DNA from: Pseudomonadota bacterium
GTDB lineage: Bacteria > Pseudomonadota > Gammaproteobacteria > Burkholderiales > Burkholderiaceae_B
DNA length: 64,000 bases
Direction of reading: 5' to 3'
NCBI GenBank assembly: GCA_023389155.1
Contig: JAEWEV010000013.1
Location: 62,001-126,000, forward strand
In this document: piece after piece, positions 33,599-41,949 of the stretch
Layout: each line of letters begins with the position of its first letter
How positions within the stretch are numbered: position 1 is the first letter of the stretch
The notes under the pieces: model-generated
What the model was told of the DNA's origin: nothing
Database searches by the model: none
What the model saw: only the letters and a program-made list of their open reading frames with translations
Translations under genes and position numbers: made by a program

Positions 33599-34288
33599 AT
33601 GAAAATTCTAATGATTCTGACGTCACATGCAACCCTGGGTTCAACCGGTAAACCTACCGGCTTCTGGCTGGAAGAGTTTGCTGCTCCCTATTATGTATTT
33701 CTTGATGCCGGTGCGCAGATTACCCTTGCTTCCCCGCTGGGCGGTCAGCCACCACTGGATCCCAAAAGTGAGGAGCCGGATGCGCAGACCGAAGCGACAG
33801 AGCGTTTCAGAAAAGATTCGCGAGCGCAGGCAGCGCTGGCATCGACCATTCGTCTGGCGGAAGTGTCGGCCGAATCCTTCGATGCCGTCTTTTTCCCCGG
33901 CGGACATGGCCCGTTATGGGACCTGGCGGAGAACGGCTACGTGATGTCGCTGATCCGGGATTTTGACAAGGCTGGCAAAATCGTTTCCGCTGTCTGTCAT
34001 GCCCCGGGCGTGTTTCGTCACGTGAAAGCGGGGGATGGCGGCTATCTGGTGAAAGATAAAAACGTGACCGGATTCAGCAACGCAGAGGAAAGCGCGGTGG
34101 GACTGACAGACGTCGTCCCATTTCTGGTGGAAGATATGCTGAAGGATCATAGTGCGAAATATTCCAGCGGGGATGACTGGCAGCCGCATGTGGTTATTGA
34201 TGGAAAACTGGTAACCGGACAGAATCCGGCGTCTTCTGTGGGTGTCGCCGATGCTGTGATCAAACAGCTGCAGGCGCAGAAAGCGTAG
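33599..34288 (+). CDS. DJ-1/PfpI (type 1 glutamine amidotransferase-like, Hsp31-type) protein
   Basis: The 229-residue protein has the nucleophile-elbow cysteine in 'KIVSAVCHAPGVFRHV' and 'FDAVFFPGGHGPLWDLAEN', the hallmarks of the DJ-1/PfpI superfamily. The 'GFWLEEFAAPYYVFLDAGAQITLASPLGG' start is typical of the Hsp31/glyoxalase III-like branch. Members act as glutathione-independent glyoxalases, deglycases or chaperones. The ATG follows a spacer without a clear neighbour; it appears to be a single-gene unit. Confidence 0.9.
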   Translation: MKILMILTSHATLGSTGKPTGFWLEEFAAPYYVFLDAGAQITLASPLGGQPPLDPKSEEPDAQTEATERFRKDSRAQAALASTIRLAEVSAESFDAVFFPGGHGPLWDLAENGYVMSLIRDFDKAGKIVSAVCHAPGVFRHVKAGDGGYLVKDKNVTGFSNAEESAVGLTDVVPFLVEDMLKDHSAKYSSGDDWQPHVVIDGKLVTGQNPASSVGVADAVIKQLQAQKA

Positions 34289-34607
34289 GCGCCGGCGTCG
34301 CGCTGCAAGCGTAAATGCTGGTGGCTGGGTCTGCGGTACGTCGCAGACGCTGCTGTCTGTCGGCCGTAATACTGACCGCAGCATCGCCGTGGCTCCACCT
34401 GGCGAAATTTTCGATAATGACCATGTTGCGCACATCGTGCGAAAGGCAGCGCAGGTTGGTTGAGCCGCAGAAGTGGGCATTGGTTTTCGGGTGCATGACG
34501 AAAAGGGTTTTTTACAACTCTGAGTAATATCACAGTCGTGTAATTGCGTTAATATCGGTAAACTAAAAAAATAACTTTTACTTGCCGTTTCATTAACAGG
34601 AGAAAAT
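34289..34607. other. 319-bp intergenic region
   Basis: I see no supported gene. The minus-strand frame 34260-34496 contains a short string (HPKTNAHFCGSTNL) faintly like a phospholipase D signature but lacks the motif spacing. The promoter for the M20 peptidase should be in the AT-rich last 90 bp. Confidence 0.5.
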
Positions 34608-35906
34608 ATGAAACCGATATGCATACCGTTACGCAGAACAGGAAAACAGCTGGCAGCAGGCACGGTTCTGGCGCTTGCGGCTGGCGCCGCGCTGGCTGCG
34701 CCTGTGGCCCAGGTTCATGATCTTGCCAAAAACGAGCAACAGGCATACCTGGATACATTGCGTGATCTGGTGCATATCGAATCGGGCAGCAAGGATATTG
34801 AAGGGGTTACCAGAATCGCCGGCTTTGCCGCCGACCGTCTCAAACAGCTGGGTGCAGAGACAGAAATCATCGATCCTCAGGATGTCTATCGTATGGATGA
34901 CACGCCTGAGAAAACCGGGCCGGTGGTTCATGCCACTATCAAGGGCACAGGTAAATCAAAAATCATGATGATTGCGCATCTGGATACGGTGTACCAAAAA
35001 GGCGATCTGAAGGACCAGCCATTCCGTGTCGACGGCGATAAGGCGTACGGCCTTGGTATTGCCGATGACAAGCAGGGGGTCGCCGCTGTTCTGCATGTTG
35101 TGGATATGCTCAAGAAGCTGGACTACAAGCAGTTTGGTACGATAACGGTCGTATTCAATACCGATGAAGAAATCAGTTCGCCCGGTGCCAGAGCGCTGAT
35201 TACCAAGTTTGCGGAAGATCAGGATGCAGTATTTTCCTTTGAAGGCGGAGGCAAAGACGGTGGTGTTCGCCTTGCCACCAGCGGTATCGGCGCAGCCTAC
35301 CTGAAGGTTCACGGTAAATCATCCCACGCCGGTGCACGGCCTGAAGGCGGCGTCAATTCGTTGTACGAACTGGCGCATCAGGTATTGCAAATGAAAGATC
35401 TGTCCAAACCGGACGATGGCCTCAAGCTGAACTGGACGCTTGCCAAAGTCGGTACAGTGCGCAATATGATTCCACCAGAAGCCACCGCCCAGGCGGATGC
35501 CCGCGCCTTGAAGGTCAAGGATTTTGATGCCCTGGAAGCCGCTATGCAGGAAAAAGTGAAGAATAAACTGCTGCCTGATACCAAAGTGGAACTCAAGTTT
35601 GAAGTGCGTCGTCCTCCGCTGGAGGCCAACGATATCGGACGCAAACTGGCCACCCACGCCCAAAGCATTTACAAGGATGAACTGGATATGAATATGTCTG
35701 TTGCCGATAAGGCGACGGGCGGCGGGACCGACGCGGCGTTTGCCGCCGTGAAAACGCGTGGCGGTGTGGTTGAAGGCTTTGGCCTTAGCGGATTCGGCGC
35801 ACACTCAAATGATGCCGAATACGTGCAGATTCCCACTATTGTGCCTCGCCTGTATCTGGCAACGCGCATGATCATGGACATCTCGGAAGGTAAACTGGCG
35901 CCGTAA
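34608..35906 (+). CDS. M20 family metallopeptidase, exported (glutamate carboxypeptidase-like)
   Basis: The 432-residue protein has a signal peptide ('LAAGTVLALAAGAALAAPVAQ') and the M20 di-zinc fold. Metal and catalytic residues appear as 'IMMIAHLDTVY' (His, Asp), 'GLGIADDKQGVA' (bridging Asp), 'FNTDEEISSPGA' (catalytic Glu pair) and the late 'GFGAHSNDAEYVQIP' histidine. 'KSSHAGARPEGGVNSLYELA' marks the dimerisation domain. It resembles carboxypeptidase G2, which cuts C-terminal glutamate from folate and peptides in the periplasm. AGGAG precedes the ATG. Single transcription unit. Confidence 0.92.
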   Translation: MKPICIPLRRTGKQLAAGTVLALAAGAALAAPVAQVHDLAKNEQQAYLDTLRDLVHIESGSKDIEGVTRIAGFAADRLKQLGAETEIIDPQDVYRMDDTPEKTGPVVHATIKGTGKSKIMMIAHLDTVYQKGDLKDQPFRVDGDKAYGLGIADDKQGVAAVLHVVDMLKKLDYKQFGTITVVFNTDEEISSPGARALITKFAEDQDAVFSFEGGGKDGGVRLATSGIGAAYLKVHGKSSHAGARPEGGVNSLYELAHQVLQMKDLSKPDDGLKLNWTLAKVGTVRNMIPPEATAQADARALKVKDFDALEAAMQEKVKNKLLPDTKVELKFEVRRPPLEANDIGRKLATHAQSIYKDELDMNMSVADKATGGGTDAAFAAVKTRGGVVEGFGLSGFGAHSNDAEYVQIPTIVPRLYLATRMIMDISEGKLAP

Positions 35907-35975
35907 AAGCCTACAGTCTGCAGGCGCGCGCTGCTTGCCTGGCCGCAGCCACCGTTGCCGTGGCTTGCGGTCTGA

Positions 35976-36479
35976 TCAGGCGCGCAAAGTGGCTTGTGGC
36001 TGCCTGGCCTCCAGTGCCAGCAACTCGCGCTTGGCATCCAGCCCGCCTGCAAAGCCCGTAAGCTTGCCGGAACTGCCTACCACCCGGTGACACGGCGTCA
36101 CGATCGAAATCGGATTGCGGCCTACGGCCGCGCCCACAGCGCGCGAAGCAGCAGGGTTGCCTGCCAGTGCCGCAATCTGTCCATAGCTGCGGGTTTCGCC
36201 GAAAGGAATGGCAAGCAGCAGATTCCAGACTTTTTTCTGGAATGGCGTCCCTTTCATATCCAGCTTCAGATCGAAATCGTCGCGCATACCGCTGAAATAT
36301 TCCTGCAGTTGCTGGCGGGTGCGTTGCAGGACCGGAAGGTTATCGTTGCGTTGCAGCCGGCCCAGTTTCACGCGGCCCGGACGATCGTTCTCCCATAAGA
36401 TGGCGCATAGGGCCTCGTCCGCCGCAACCAGAGTCAATTCGCCGACAGGGGATGGCATGGTTGTATAAAGGTAAGTCAT
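35976..36479 (-). CDS. ogt: Methylated-DNA-protein-cysteine methyltransferase
   Basis: The 167-residue protein repairs O6-alkylguanine by moving the alkyl group to its own cysteine. The active site 'SIVTPCHRVVGSSGKLTGFAGG' and 'GTPFQKKVWNLLLAIPFGETRSYGQIA' (DNA-binding helices with the arginine finger region) are clear. The size and N-terminal domain fit Ogt rather than an Ada fusion. GGGAGAAG precedes the ATG at 36479; the TTG at 36494 overlaps that site and is rejected. Confidence 0.95.
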   Translation of the reverse strand: MTYLYTTMPSPVGELTLVAADEALCAILWENDRPGRVKLGRLQRNDNLPVLQRTRQQLQEYFSGMRDDFDLKLDMKGTPFQKKVWNLLLAIPFGETRSYGQIAALAGNPAASRAVGAAVGRNPISIVTPCHRVVGSSGKLTGFAGGLDAKRELLALEARQPQATLRA

Positions 36480-36869
36480 TTTCACTTCTCCCAATGAAGT
36501 TCTGCCAAAATATCACCGTGTTATTTCAATAGTGATTGGGCCTTTGTATCGGCAAAAATCCACCGTCAATGATGTAAGCCTGAAAGCAATATACTGCGTT
36601 CAGGCTAGGCTCGCACCCCGACTCTTGCGTTTGAATTGAAGCGTATGACCATCGTGCAGGTCTGCATCCAGCGAAAAAGGCAGACAGGCTGTCGCTTCCG
36701 GGGCTGCCATAAAAGAAATCCGGTGGCCGTTTAGGACTGCGTTATACTTTCCGTATATATAACGACGCGAGCCGCAATCAGTCCCGGTTGTGCCGTCGCA
36801 AATGCAATCATCAGCCATGATAACGGGACGAATAATCGGTACATAACCGATATTAAGGAGCAGACAGGG
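36480..36869. other. 390-bp divergent region between ogt and hmgA
   Basis: This region holds promoters for ogt and hmgA. A weak minus-strand frame at 36600-36818 is listed separately. No palindrome clearly belonging to an HmgR-type regulator stands out. Confidence 0.5.
36600..36818 (-). CDS. Possible small protein (72 aa), doubtful
   Basis: From an ATG at 36818 the frame encodes 72 residues starting MADDCICDGTTGTDCGSRR and ending LQFKRKSRGASLA. Codon choice in the second half looks coding-like, but no ribosome site precedes it and I recognise no family. It could equally be chance sequence in the hmgA upstream region. Confidence 0.2.
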   Translation of the reverse strand: MADDCICDGTTGTDCGSRRYIYGKYNAVLNGHRISFMAAPEATACLPFSLDADLHDGHTLQFKRKSRGASLA

Positions 36870-38228
36870 ATGACGCAAAAAGACCAGACTAAACTCACCA
36901 ATCAGCACGGCGTATCCTCAACAAGCATTTCATCCCTTCGGTACCAGACCGGGTTTGGCAACGAATATGCCAGCGAAGCGCTAGAAGGTGCACTGCCACA
37001 AGGCAGAAATAACCCACAACGCGGCCCTCGCGGACTTTATACGGAACTGATATCCGGTACTGCCTTCACGGCACCGCGTCATGAAAACCGTCGAACCTGG
37101 ATGTATCGGCGCCAGCCCTCGGTGGTAGCTGGCCGCTATGAACCTTATGAACAGCCCTATTGGCAAACCGGTGCCGACAGTACGGTGCCCCTGCCGCCCG
37201 AGCCCCTGCGCTGGGCGCCCTGGGTCAATGGCAAGCCGCAGAGCGATTTCATTGATGGCATACGCACTGTTGCCGCCAATGGCGATGCCGATGCGCAAAG
37301 CGGTCTGGCGATTCATATCTATCATTTCGACCGCACCATGACGCGTCGTGCGTTTGTCAACGCTGACGGGGAAATGCTGATCGTGCCGCAGCAGGGCGCA
37401 CTTATGATTACGACTGAAATGGGCGTGCTGCACGCCGAGCCGCGTGAAATTGTGATTATCCCGCGCGGCGTGGTGTTCAAGGTTGACCCGTTGCCGGATA
37501 CCCCCGAAGTGGCCCGAGGCTATATTTGTGAAAACTATGGCGCGCACTTTCGGCTTCCGGAACTTGGGCCGATAGGCTCCAACGGACTGGCCAATGCCAG
37601 GGATTTTCTGGCGCCGGTTGCCGCGTTTGAAGATACGGATGCAGAATATGAGCTTGTCCGAAAATTTGGCGGCCATTTCTGGCGCGTGTCGTTGCACAGT
37701 TCGCCGTTCAATGTGGTTGCCTGGCATGGCAATCTGAGTCCCGTGAAATATGACACGGCGCATTTCATGACGATTGGATCCATCAGTTACGATCATCCTG
37801 ATCCGTCCATCTTCACCGTGCTGACGTCGCCCAGCGATACGCCGGGGACTGCCAACTGTGATTTTGTGATTTTTCCTCCGCGCTGGCTGGTCATGGAAGA
37901 TACCTTCCGGCCGCCGTGGTTTCATCGCAATTTTATGAGTGAATTCATGGGACTGGTCTATGGCGAGTATGATGCCAAGCCCGGTGGCTTCAAGCCCGGC
38001 GGCGCCAGCCTGCACAACTGTATGGTCCCGCACGGACCGGACGAGGAGTCTTACGGCAAGGCAACCACGGCGGAACTCAAGCCCCAAAAACTGGATAACA
38101 CACTTGCGTTCATGTTCGAGAGTCGCTATCGGTTCGTGCCCACACAGTTCGCCATGAAGGGGCCCGAACTGGAAACAAATTACATTGATTGCTGGATGGG
38201 GCTGAAAGACCAGTTCGAGCGCCAGTGA
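36870..38228 (+). CDS. hmgA: Homogentisate 1,2-dioxygenase
   Basis: HmgA opens the ring of homogentisate to maleylacetoacetate with Fe(II) and O2, the central step of tyrosine and phenylalanine breakdown. The 452-residue protein opens 'YQTGFGNEYASEALEGALPQG' and has 'GLYTELISGTAFTAPR', 'IPRGVVFKV', 'ENYGAHFRLPELGPIGSNGLAN', 'DHPDPSIFTVLTSPSDTPG' and 'FHRNFMSEFMGLVYGEYDAK', which hold the iron ligands and substrate pocket. AAGGAG is about 12 nt before the ATG. The usual partner, fumarylacetoacetase, is not adjacent in this window. Confidence 0.97.
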   Translation: MTQKDQTKLTNQHGVSSTSISSLRYQTGFGNEYASEALEGALPQGRNNPQRGPRGLYTELISGTAFTAPRHENRRTWMYRRQPSVVAGRYEPYEQPYWQTGADSTVPLPPEPLRWAPWVNGKPQSDFIDGIRTVAANGDADAQSGLAIHIYHFDRTMTRRAFVNADGEMLIVPQQGALMITTEMGVLHAEPREIVIIPRGVVFKVDPLPDTPEVARGYICENYGAHFRLPELGPIGSNGLANARDFLAPVAAFEDTDAEYELVRKFGGHFWRVSLHSSPFNVVAWHGNLSPVKYDTAHFMTIGSISYDHPDPSIFTVLTSPSDTPGTANCDFVIFPPRWLVMEDTFRPPWFHRNFMSEFMGLVYGEYDAKPGGFKPGGASLHNCMVPHGPDEESYGKATTAELKPQKLDNTLAFMFESRYRFVPTQFAMKGPELETNYIDCWMGLKDQFERQ

Positions 38229-38330
38229 AAAAAGACCAGGCAGATCACAAGTCAATTGTCTGTTGCGCTGGATTCGTGTTAAGTTGAAGGTAAGTTCATT
38301 GCTGTATTTCATTACTTAAGGAGAGCTGTC

Positions 38331-38768
38331 ATGGCTAAAAGTACAAAAGATGATACGGCTGGTGCCGGCGCGACCAATCCCTTTGCCGAACTGGGCAAAA
38401 TGTATGAGCAGTTCCAGGTTCCCGGTCTGGACATGTCAGCGCTTGCCGATGCTCGCCGCAAGGACGTGGAGGCACTCGTGCAGGCGAACAAGGCTGTCTA
38501 CGATGGCATGCAGGCGCTTGCCAACAAGCAGGCAGAAATGTTTCGCCAGGCAATGGCAGATATTCAGGGCGCTGTAGGGACGGCGGGTACCAATCCTGCC
38601 GCCCAGACGGAACTGGCGCGCAAAGCCTATGAAAAAGCCATCTCCGACATGAGGGAACTTGCCGAGATTGCGCGTCAGTCGCAAACCGAAGCGATGGCAA
38701 GCATCAGCGAACGCGCGACGCAAAATCTTCAGGAGTTGCGCGACATGGTTCAGAAAAAATCGGTCTGA
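38331..38768 (+). CDS. phaP: Phasin family protein (PHA granule-associated)
   Basis: The 145-residue, helix-forming, alanine- and glutamine-rich protein matches the phasin family: 'NPFAELGKMYEQFQVPGLDMSAL', 'RRKDVEALVQANKAVYDGMQALANKQAEMFRQ' and 'YEKAISDMRELAEIARQSQTEAMASI'. Phasins coat polyhydroxyalkanoate granules and limit their size. AAGGAGAGCTGTC precedes the ATG, a strong site suiting an abundant protein. No PHA synthase is adjacent. Confidence 0.88.
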   Translation: MAKSTKDDTAGAGATNPFAELGKMYEQFQVPGLDMSALADARRKDVEALVQANKAVYDGMQALANKQAEMFRQAMADIQGAVGTAGTNPAAQTELARKAYEKAISDMRELAEIARQSQTEAMASISERATQNLQELRDMVQKKSV

Positions 38769-39170
38769 TCACGTTTCTCACGCATTGGTAAGGCTTTCAT
38801 AGCCAGACAATGGTGCTCGCGGGATAACCGGGAGCACCGATAGGTCGCGATGATGCAGCACGGCCGGCACAGGTGGTGATTTGACGCCGCTGCCCGGTCG
38901 CAGGCTGCGGGTCTTCTCTGACAGGTATACATTCGTGGTACATGCACGGTGGGATGTGGCGCACACAAAAAATCAGTGCGAAACACCCGGCTGCAAAATA
39001 TGGGTGATGGATAAGATTACCGGGCCGCCTGACAAATATATACTCGACTCGGCCTGTATACCGCCCTGATTGTCCGGACGGCCAGCGCAGAAAATCCGTC
39101 ATTCTCTTATTATGATGTCCGTGATATATTGCACACATTGCAACAAATTGCCACAACATATCGGGGACGT
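38769..39170. other. 402-bp intergenic region between phasin and MASE1 genes
   Basis: Short frames on both strands here lack ribosome sites and family matches. The last 60 bp (TCTCTTATTATGATGTCC...) are AT-rich and likely hold the promoter of the MASE1 gene. I see no clear terminator for the phasin gene. Confidence 0.5.
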
Positions 39171-40442
39171 ATGCCTGGGTTCGATTCAAAAATCCGTATT
39201 GTCGCTGCGCTGGCGGGGTGGGCCGTGCTCTACTGGGTTGCGGCCTTCGTCTCTTTGCTGCTGGACGATCCGCTGTCTCATGTCGGATTTGTGTGGTTTC
39301 CGGCAGGTATTGGCGTATCTGCTTTCCTGGTGAGCGAGTACCGGCGCTGGCCCTGGTTGTTAGCCGTCTTTTTCATTGCCCATCTCGCGGCAGATCTTCA
39401 TTTCAAACATGATTTACCCATTGCGATTGTACTTTCGGGCATCACGCTTGCAACCGATATGGCCACGGCGTGGGCCGTGCGCAGGTATGCCCAGAATAAA
39501 GATGACCTGCAGATTGTCCTGCGCTGGATCATTGCCACATTTGTCATCAGCGCCATTGCTGCAGTATTGGGTTCTGCCTGGCTTACGCTGTATGACAATG
39601 CACCTTTCGACGAGCTGGTCTGGGTATGGTGGGGCGCCAATGTCTCGGGCGTGCTGTATCTGACCGCTGTGATAATGGGCCTGCGTGGTTTCAGGCTCGG
39701 AAGGGCGACGACCGATGGGCGGGCAAAAGTGGTAGGTCTGCTGGCTTTTGTCCTGATGATTATCCTGGCGTGGATTATTTTTGATAGAGAAGGCGTGGAT
39801 ATGACGCATGCGCATGCGCCATGGCGGGCGACGCTGATATTCGCGCTGACCGGCATACCCATTATCCTGGCCGTTGTTGTGGCAATTTCCTGCGGCAATC
39901 GCATGGGTTCGCTGGCTTTGCTGTGTCTGGGGGCCGTTGTCATCTATCATTCATCAGAAGGGACCGGACCGTTTTTCCTCAAATCGCTGCGGCCGGGAGA
40001 ATCCTTATTGCTGGCGCAATGCTATCTGGTTGGCACTGCGCTGCTGATTGTGTTCTTGCGCGTATTTACGCATACCGTCAGACGTTATGATTCTGCGGCC
40101 GACCCGCTCACCGAAACGCCCTTTATGTACCGGTTCGATGTGGCTTCAGGGCGTGTAGACTGGGATGCGAATATCCATGACACGTTGGGTCTTGAGCAGG
40201 ACGTCATGAGCGATGTCACGCATATTCTGGAGCGAGTTCATCCCGATGACAGGCTACCTGTGCAGGAAATGATGAGCGCTGCTACCGGCCAGTCTGCGGC
40301 CGGGCAGTTGCTCGAATTTCGATTGCAATCGGCTGCCGAGGAATGGATTCCCGTACGCACAACAACGCCTGCGCTGATCGATGACCCTCTAGGTGCCATT
40401 CTGGTAGGCACATGGCTGGTCAGTAACCGGAGCCAGTCATGA
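39171..40442 (+). CDS. MASE1-PAS membrane sensor protein without output domain
   Basis: The 423-residue protein has about eight to nine transmembrane helices of the MASE1 type ('FVWFPAGIGVSAFLV', 'YRRWPWLLAVFFIAHLAADL', 'WWGANVSGVLYLTAVIMGL') followed by one PAS domain at about 315-420 ('FMYRFDVASGRVDWDANIHDTLGLE', 'ILERVHPDDRLPVQEMM', 'EFRLQSAAEEWIPVRTT'). MASE1 usually feeds a GGDEF, EAL or histidine kinase domain. Here the protein ends after PAS, so it must signal through a partner or is a truncated sensor. The ATG at 39171 follows CGGGGACGT; the frame upstream to 39129 is possible. The next gene starts 43 bp later. Confidence 0.8.
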   Translation: MPGFDSKIRIVAALAGWAVLYWVAAFVSLLLDDPLSHVGFVWFPAGIGVSAFLVSEYRRWPWLLAVFFIAHLAADLHFKHDLPIAIVLSGITLATDMATAWAVRRYAQNKDDLQIVLRWIIATFVISAIAAVLGSAWLTLYDNAPFDELVWVWWGANVSGVLYLTAVIMGLRGFRLGRATTDGRAKVVGLLAFVLMIILAWIIFDREGVDMTHAHAPWRATLIFALTGIPIILAVVVAISCGNRMGSLALLCLGAVVIYHSSEGTGPFFLKSLRPGESLLLAQCYLVGTALLIVFLRVFTHTVRRYDSAADPLTETPFMYRFDVASGRVDWDANIHDTLGLEQDVMSDVTHILERVHPDDRLPVQEMMSAATGQSAAGQLLEFRLQSAAEEWIPVRTTTPALIDDPLGAILVGTWLVSNRSQS

Positions 40443-40485
40443 TTGAATCCCTCAATGCCCGGCCCACCCGGTATCGGAGTCTGTC

Positions 40486-41820
40486 ATGATACAGATTGCT
40501 CTCCTGCTGTTCGGCGCCAATTTCGTTCGTCGCAATGCATATCTTCTGGGCATTCTTGGCCTATTGTGGCTGGTCATGGGGCTGGTGATTTTCATTGATG
40601 CCCTTGATGGCGTTCGTTATTTTCCGCTAATGCTTTTTGGCATCCTGCTGCTTATCGAGAGCGTTATCACACTGAGCGTCGCGTCCAGCGGTATTGGGGC
40701 GCAGAAGGCCGTGCTGTATTTCAAGGGAGGCGGTTTTTTTCTCATATCGCTGTTGATCCTGTCCAACGATACGATCAGCAATATGCTGCTCGCGTTCATA
40801 CTTGGCATGGCCTATTTTGTCTTGGGCGTACTGCAGATTGCCTCTGCGTGGGTGGTTCGTTTTCCGGACTGGCGTACGGCTCTGGGAATCGGCGTGGCGA
40901 AAATCGCATTTGCTATTTTCATGTTCGGCCCCTATCCGAGTCACTATTCGGCGACCATCTCCGTATTCATTGGAGTCACACTGATCATGGGTGGCGTTGT
41001 CACGCTAAACGTATTTCTTCGGGCGCGACAACTGAAAGACGGAACTTCGGTATTCGACCTGTTAGTGCCGTCCGATGTGCTGCCAAAAATTCGCAAAACG
41101 CAGCTGACGCGGCCGGTAAAGGTGGATGCCCCTACCGCCACGGTGCAGGATGAACCACTGACTGTGCATGTATGGACCCCCGAGGGATCGTCAAAGAACG
41201 CGCCGGTTCCGCGGCCTGTGATCAACCGGTATATTGCCGCCGTCGATGTCAACGGCGTGATTTCAACCGGGCATGCTGCCCTTGAAATGCTGCCGCAAAC
41301 GTATATCAGCCTTTATCCTGCCGCAGACATTGACCGCTCGCCATCTGAATTTTTCCGCATACTCAAGGCGACGCGAGACAACGACGTTGCCGGACAATTT
41401 CAGCCTGATTATCCAACAGAGTCCAAGGCATGGTGCCCGTCGAACTGGCAGGTGAAATTCAATGCCTACAATCCGGAGGGCCTGACCCGGTTCTGGGAAG
41501 AGTACCGGCAATATGAAATCTATAATCTGACCTATCGCAATTGCTCCAGTTCGGTCAGCTATGCGCTGGAGGCGGCGCTGGATGGCGCGCTTGAAGACAG
41601 AGCCACCCGTTCGTGGCGGGAAGTCCTGCGCATCATGATGATGCCCGAATTATGGATCGCAGCTCAGATCAGGAAGCGGGCTACCACCATGGCGTGGACA
41701 CCCGGCCTGACACTGGACTATGCCCGTGCGCTCAGAGCCATTGTCCATCCGGTCAGCACTCCCTGGTTCTCCCGTCTGTTGCGCGTCAGTAAAGCTTCAG
41801 GCGTATCAGTGAGCGGATAA
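40486..41820 (+). CDS. HdeD-like (DUF308) membrane domain fused to a permuted papain-like domain
   Basis: The 444-residue protein has six hydrophobic segments in residues 1-190 arranged in HdeD/DUF308 fashion ('LGILGLLWLVMGLVIFIDAL', 'LMLFGILLLIESVITLSV', 'LAFILGMAYFVLGVLQIASAW', 'YSATISVFIGVTLIMGGVVTL'). After a proline-rich linker, the C-terminal domain (about 240-390) has 'VNGVISTGHAALEM' (His263) and 'LTYRNCSSSVSYALEAAL' (Asn352-Cys353). The order histidine then cysteine is that of permuted papain-like enzymes (NlpC/P60 YiiX-type, LRAT, PPPDE). I infer a membrane-tethered hydrolase or acyltransferase; the substrate is unknown. It follows the MASE1 gene closely and faces the DUF4105 gene. 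Confidence 0.65.
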   Translation: MIQIALLLFGANFVRRNAYLLGILGLLWLVMGLVIFIDALDGVRYFPLMLFGILLLIESVITLSVASSGIGAQKAVLYFKGGGFFLISLLILSNDTISNMLLAFILGMAYFVLGVLQIASAWVVRFPDWRTALGIGVAKIAFAIFMFGPYPSHYSATISVFIGVTLIMGGVVTLNVFLRARQLKDGTSVFDLLVPSDVLPKIRKTQLTRPVKVDAPTATVQDEPLTVHVWTPEGSSKNAPVPRPVINRYIAAVDVNGVISTGHAALEMLPQTYISLYPAADIDRSPSEFFRILKATRDNDVAGQFQPDYPTESKAWCPSNWQVKFNAYNPEGLTRFWEEYRQYEIYNLTYRNCSSSVSYALEAALDGALEDRATRSWREVLRIMMMPELWIAAQIRKRATTMAWTPGLTLDYARALRAIVHPVSTPWFSRLLRVSKASGVSVSG

Positions 41821-41949
41821 GGCTGAAGGCCTCTAAGACTGCAGACGGAAGCGGACAGCGGTTATCGGAGCCGGTCATTGACGGCTCACTGCCCGCGCTG
41901 TTTGCTGTTTTGATGGTATCTGTGATCCGGCATTGGCGATAGCCCGTGC

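Noticed and set aside
34260..34496. Minus-strand frame with HPKTNAHFCGSTNL, faintly like a phospholipase D HKD motif
   Set aside because: The spacing between HxK and GSxN is too short and the conserved Asp is missing; no second motif or neighbouring fragment was found. At most a decayed remnant.
36981..38312. Long minus-strand frame (443 codons) opposite hmgA
   Set aside because: It is the shadow of the well-conserved HmgA frame; the translation is rich in His, Arg and Gln and has no recognisable fold.
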